A stretch of DNA of 46,257 nt from Bacillota bacterium. GTDB taxonomy: Bacteria; Bacillota; Sulfobacillia; RBS10-35; Bu92. Location: NCBI GenBank assembly GCA_014896375.1, contig JADBKN010000060.1, positions 1 to 46,257 of the forward strand, given 5' to 3'. The notes beneath the pieces are model-generated. The model had not been told where the DNA came from. It saw only the letters and a program-made list of their open reading frames with translations, and did not search any database. Shown here piece by piece: positions 44,296 to 46,257 of this stretch (position 1 is its first letter; every line of letters starts with the position of its first letter). The position numbers were made by a program, and so were the translations under genes.

Positions 44296-45030
44296 ATGGA
44301 GGGCGTGGTCGTCGTCACGGGCGGCACGGGCGGCGTGGGTCGGACGGTGGTGCGGGAGCTCGCGCGGGCCGGACGCACCGTCCTCTACACTCACCGGGAC
44401 GGGCGCCCGCCTCTGGATCTCTCGGCAGAGCCCGCGGCGGTGCGCGCGAGGGTCTCCGGCGCACCCGTCGACCTCACGGACCCGGAAGGCGTCCAGCGCC
44501 TCTTCGATGAGGCCGCGGCGCGCTTCGGCGCCGTCGCGGGCCTCGTCCACCTCGCGGGCGCCTTCCTCGCGGGGCGCGCCGTGGAGACAGGCGCCGGGCA
44601 CTGGCGCCACCTCTGGCAGGCGAACGTGGACAGCGCCTTCCTCGCGGCCCGCGCCGCGCTGCCGCACATGCTGCGCCTGGGGCGCGGCCGCATCGTGCTC
44701 GTGGCGGCGCGCGCCGCCCTTCAGCCGCGCGCCGGGCTGGCCGCCTACGGCGTGGCCAAGGGTGCGGTGGCGCGCCTCGCCGCCGAGCTCGCGGAGGAGA
44801 CGCGCGGCACCGGCGTGACGGTGAACTGCCTTGCGCCCGGGGCCATCGACACGGAAGCGAACCGCGCGGCGCGCCCGGGGGCCGACCGGCGCCTTTGGGT
44901 GTCGCCGCTCGCCGTCGCGCGCGTCATCCTCTGGCTGCTCTCTGAGGAAGCGGCGGTCGTGAACGGGGCGCTCCTGCCGCTCGAAGGGCCGGAGGGCGCG
45001 CTCGGGCCTCAGCGCGAGGGCGAGGGCTGA
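44296..45030 (+). CDS. Short-chain dehydrogenase/reductase family protein lacking the catalytic serine
   Basis: 244 residues. The nucleotide site is VVVTGGTGGVGRTV; the family Asn-containing LVHLAGAF segment and YGVAK (Tyr/Lys pair) are present, followed by TVNCLAPGAIDTEANR. The strand that normally holds the catalytic Ser reads IVLVAARAAL, so Ser appears replaced by Ala. Either activity is altered or another residue serves. ATG 44296 has GGAGG 6 nt upstream. It overlaps motB by 22 bp, tail to tail. Substrate unknown. Confidence 0.82.
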   Translation: MEGVVVVTGGTGGVGRTVVRELARAGRTVLYTHRDGRPPLDLSAEPAAVRARVSGAPVDLTDPEGVQRLFDEAAARFGAVAGLVHLAGAFLAGRAVETGAGHWRHLWQANVDSAFLAARAALPHMLRLGRGRIVLVAARAALQPRAGLAAYGVAKGAVARLAAELAEETRGTGVTVNCLAPGAIDTEANRAARPGADRRLWVSPLAVARVILWLLSEEAAVVNGALLPLEGPEGALGPQREGEG

Positions 45031-45830
45031 GCCGGCGGCAGGGCCGGCACCACGGGCGGCGAGGCGTGCGTGTCGAGGAAGACGACGCCGCCGCCGTCCC
45101 CTTCGGACGGCTCCCGCAGTACGACGAGGTCCACGCGCCGGTTGCGGGCGCGGTTGACGTCCGAGTCATTCGGGTACTTGGGATGGAACTCGCCCAGCGC
45201 CACCGCCTTGAGGCGATGGGGATCGACGCCCGCCTCTTCGGCCAGAAAGCGCACCACGTTCGTGGCGCGCCGGGCCGAGAGCTCCCAGTTCGTGGGGAAT
45301 TCCGCCGTGCGGATCTTCAGGTCGTCGGTGTAGCCGTCGATCTCGATCGGGTTCGTCACGCGGTTGAGCGTGGGCGCGAGCTGCGCGAGGAGGCTTTGGA
45401 AAGCCGGTTGCAGGTCCGCCTTGCCGAGCTCGAAAAAGGCCGCCTCGGCGCTGAAGCTCACGACGAGCCCGCGGTCCGTCAGCTCGATCCGCACCTTGTC
45501 CTGCAGGCCGGCCTTGACGACCTCCTGCGCCAGCTCGCGGCCGAGATCGGAGAGCGTCTGCTGCTCCGGGAGGTTGTCGGGAACCAGGGAGGGTTTCGCC
45601 GTGGTGGAGATCACCGCGTTGCCGCTCGTCTGCCCGTAGAGGCTCTGCTTGAGGGCGTTGCTCAGCGTGATGAAGCGCTGCTGATCGAGCTTGGACATCG
45701 AGTAGAGCACCACGAAGAAGACCATCATGAGGGTGATCAGGTCGGCGTAGGTCAGAAGCCAGCGCATGGCGCCCGTGTTGTCGTGGGCGCCGCCCCCGCC
45801 GCCTCCTCCGCCGCCGCGCCCCTTACGCAA
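45009..45830 (-). CDS. motB: Flagellar motor protein MotB
   Basis: 273 residues. After a basic start and a run of nine glycines comes the single transmembrane helix WLLTYADLITLMMVFFVVLY, in which the Asp of TYADL is the proton-carrying residue. The OmpA-like peptidoglycan-binding domain covers about 130-250: IEIDGYTDD, NWELSARRATNVVRFL, NRARNRRVDLVV. TTG 45830 overlaps the motA stop by 8 nt; GGGAGG is only 3 nt upstream, so the exact start is somewhat uncertain. It forms the stator with MotA. Confidence 0.93.
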   Translation of the reverse strand: MRKGRGGGGGGGGGAHDNTGAMRWLLTYADLITLMMVFFVVLYSMSKLDQQRFITLSNALKQSLYGQTSGNAVISTTAKPSLVPDNLPEQQTLSDLGRELAQEVVKAGLQDKVRIELTDRGLVVSFSAEAAFFELGKADLQPAFQSLLAQLAPTLNRVTNPIEIDGYTDDLKIRTAEFPTNWELSARRATNVVRFLAEEAGVDPHRLKAVALGEFHPKYPNDSDVNRARNRRVDLVVLREPSEGDGGGVVFLDTHASPPVVPALPPAQPSPSR

Positions 45831-46257
45831 CGTCCTCCCCCGTCTCCGCCGGCGCGCCCGCGCGCGTACGCGCCGGATGCAGGAAGACCTGCAGCTTCTC
45901 CCGCAGGAGGCTGGGGTTGTCCCCCTGCTGGATCGAAAGGATCCCTTCGAAGGCCATCTCCCGCATGGCCAGCTCCTCCGCACCCCGGGCCTTCAGCTTC
46001 GCGGCCAGCGGCAGCCAGAGCACGTTCGCCGTGGAGATGCCGTAGAAGGTGGCGAGGAACGCCACGGCGATCGCCGGCCCCAGAGCTTCCGCGTCCGTCA
46101 GGTTGCCCAACACGTGCACGAGGCCCATGACGGTGCCGATGATGCCCATGGTGGGCGCGTAGCCGCCCGCCGTCTCGAACACGGCCGCCGCACCGTGGCT
46201 GCGCCGCTCGGTGAGGAGGAGCTCCGTCTCAAGGAGATTGCGGACCATTTCCGGATC
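45823..46257 (-). CDS. motA: Flagellar motor protein MotA (5' end outside window)
   Basis: About 144 C-terminal residues. ETAGGYAPTMGIIGTVMGLVH and the following helix AIAVAFLATFYGISTANVLWLPLA are the last two transmembrane segments, with the conserved prolines. The cytoplasmic tail EGILSIQQGDNPSLLREKL is typical. The frame is open to base 46257, so the N-terminal half and start lie beyond the window. Stop TAA at 45823 overlaps motB. Confidence 0.95.
   Translation of the reverse strand, partial: DPEMVRNLLETELLLTERRSHGAAAVFETAGGYAPTMGIIGTVMGLVHVLGNLTDAEALGPAIAVAFLATFYGISTANVLWLPLAAKLKARGAEELAMREMAFEGILSIQQGDNPSLLREKLQVFLHPARTRAGAPAETGEDVA

Overview
The window is GC-rich, densely packed DNA of about 46 kb from a motile, endospore-forming bacterium, most likely a deep-branching high-GC member of the Bacillota (the Symbiobacterium / Thermaerobacter / Limnochordia sort). 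The sporulation genes are spoIIGA, sigE, spoVT and an alpha/beta-type small acid-soluble spore protein. Motility genes are fliD-flaG-fliS-fliT-like and motAB. An aerobic chain is implied by a Rieske/cytochrome b-c complex. Shine-Dalgarno sites are strong (AAGGAGG type), GTG and TTG starts are common, and ATGA/GTGA/TTGA stop-start overlaps are frequent. I see no rRNA, tRNA, CRISPR array or insertion sequence.

Layout. 1-6763 (minus): the end of a division cluster (ftsQ/divIB, an unusually short ftsA, ftsZ), then spoIIGA-sigE, followed directly by two transsulfuration genes; the last is cut by the window edge. 6851-8155 (plus): an MFS transporter. 8158-10729 (minus): filament cap and flagellar chaperone genes. 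10775-14749 (minus): HtrA protease, TetR regulator, response regulator and sensor kinase, with a dense cluster of frameshifts at the regulator/kinase junction. 14805-20123 (minus): SH3b protein, M20 peptidase, amidohydrolase, ThiI and its cysteine desulfurase. 20310-23603 (plus): a CpaE/MinD-like ATPase, DivIVA, a short secreted binding-protein-like gene and a small membrane protein. 23600-24982 (minus): a Wzy/O-antigen-ligase-like protein. 25039-26489 (plus): patatin phospholipase and the heme chaperone CcmE. 26479-27582 (minus): archaeal-type fructose-bisphosphate aldolase/phosphatase.

27898-36527 (minus) is the metabolic core. It holds malate dehydrogenase, malic enzyme, succinyl-CoA ligase (sucCD), the ccmABCD heme export/cytochrome c maturation genes, the Rieske protein, and a single polypeptide fusing a complete cytochrome b to a cytochrome c domain. 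A consensus sigma-A promoter lies upstream of mdh, and an intrinsic-terminator-like hairpin sits in the leader. This links C4-acid metabolism, cytochrome c assembly and the quinol-oxidising complex that needs it. CcmE carries a CxxxY heme-binding motif instead of HxxxY, as in the variant System I found in archaea and Desulfovibrio.

36695-46257 is mixed. It contains a large secreted alpha/beta hydrolase with a PKD domain and a membrane-anchored partner, a DUF421/YetF protein, a degenerate tyrosine-recombinase-like protein, spoVT, a UPF0297/IreB protein, a spore SASP, speD with a long structured leader, an SH3b envelope protein, a short-chain dehydrogenase and motB-motA (motA cut by the window end).

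Most notable: the FtsA without a 1C subdomain, the fused cytochrome b-c subunit without the heme-ci cysteine, the CxxxY CcmE with split ccm genes, the attenuator-like leader of the mdh operon, the speD leader, and the catalytically degenerate recombinase-like protein.
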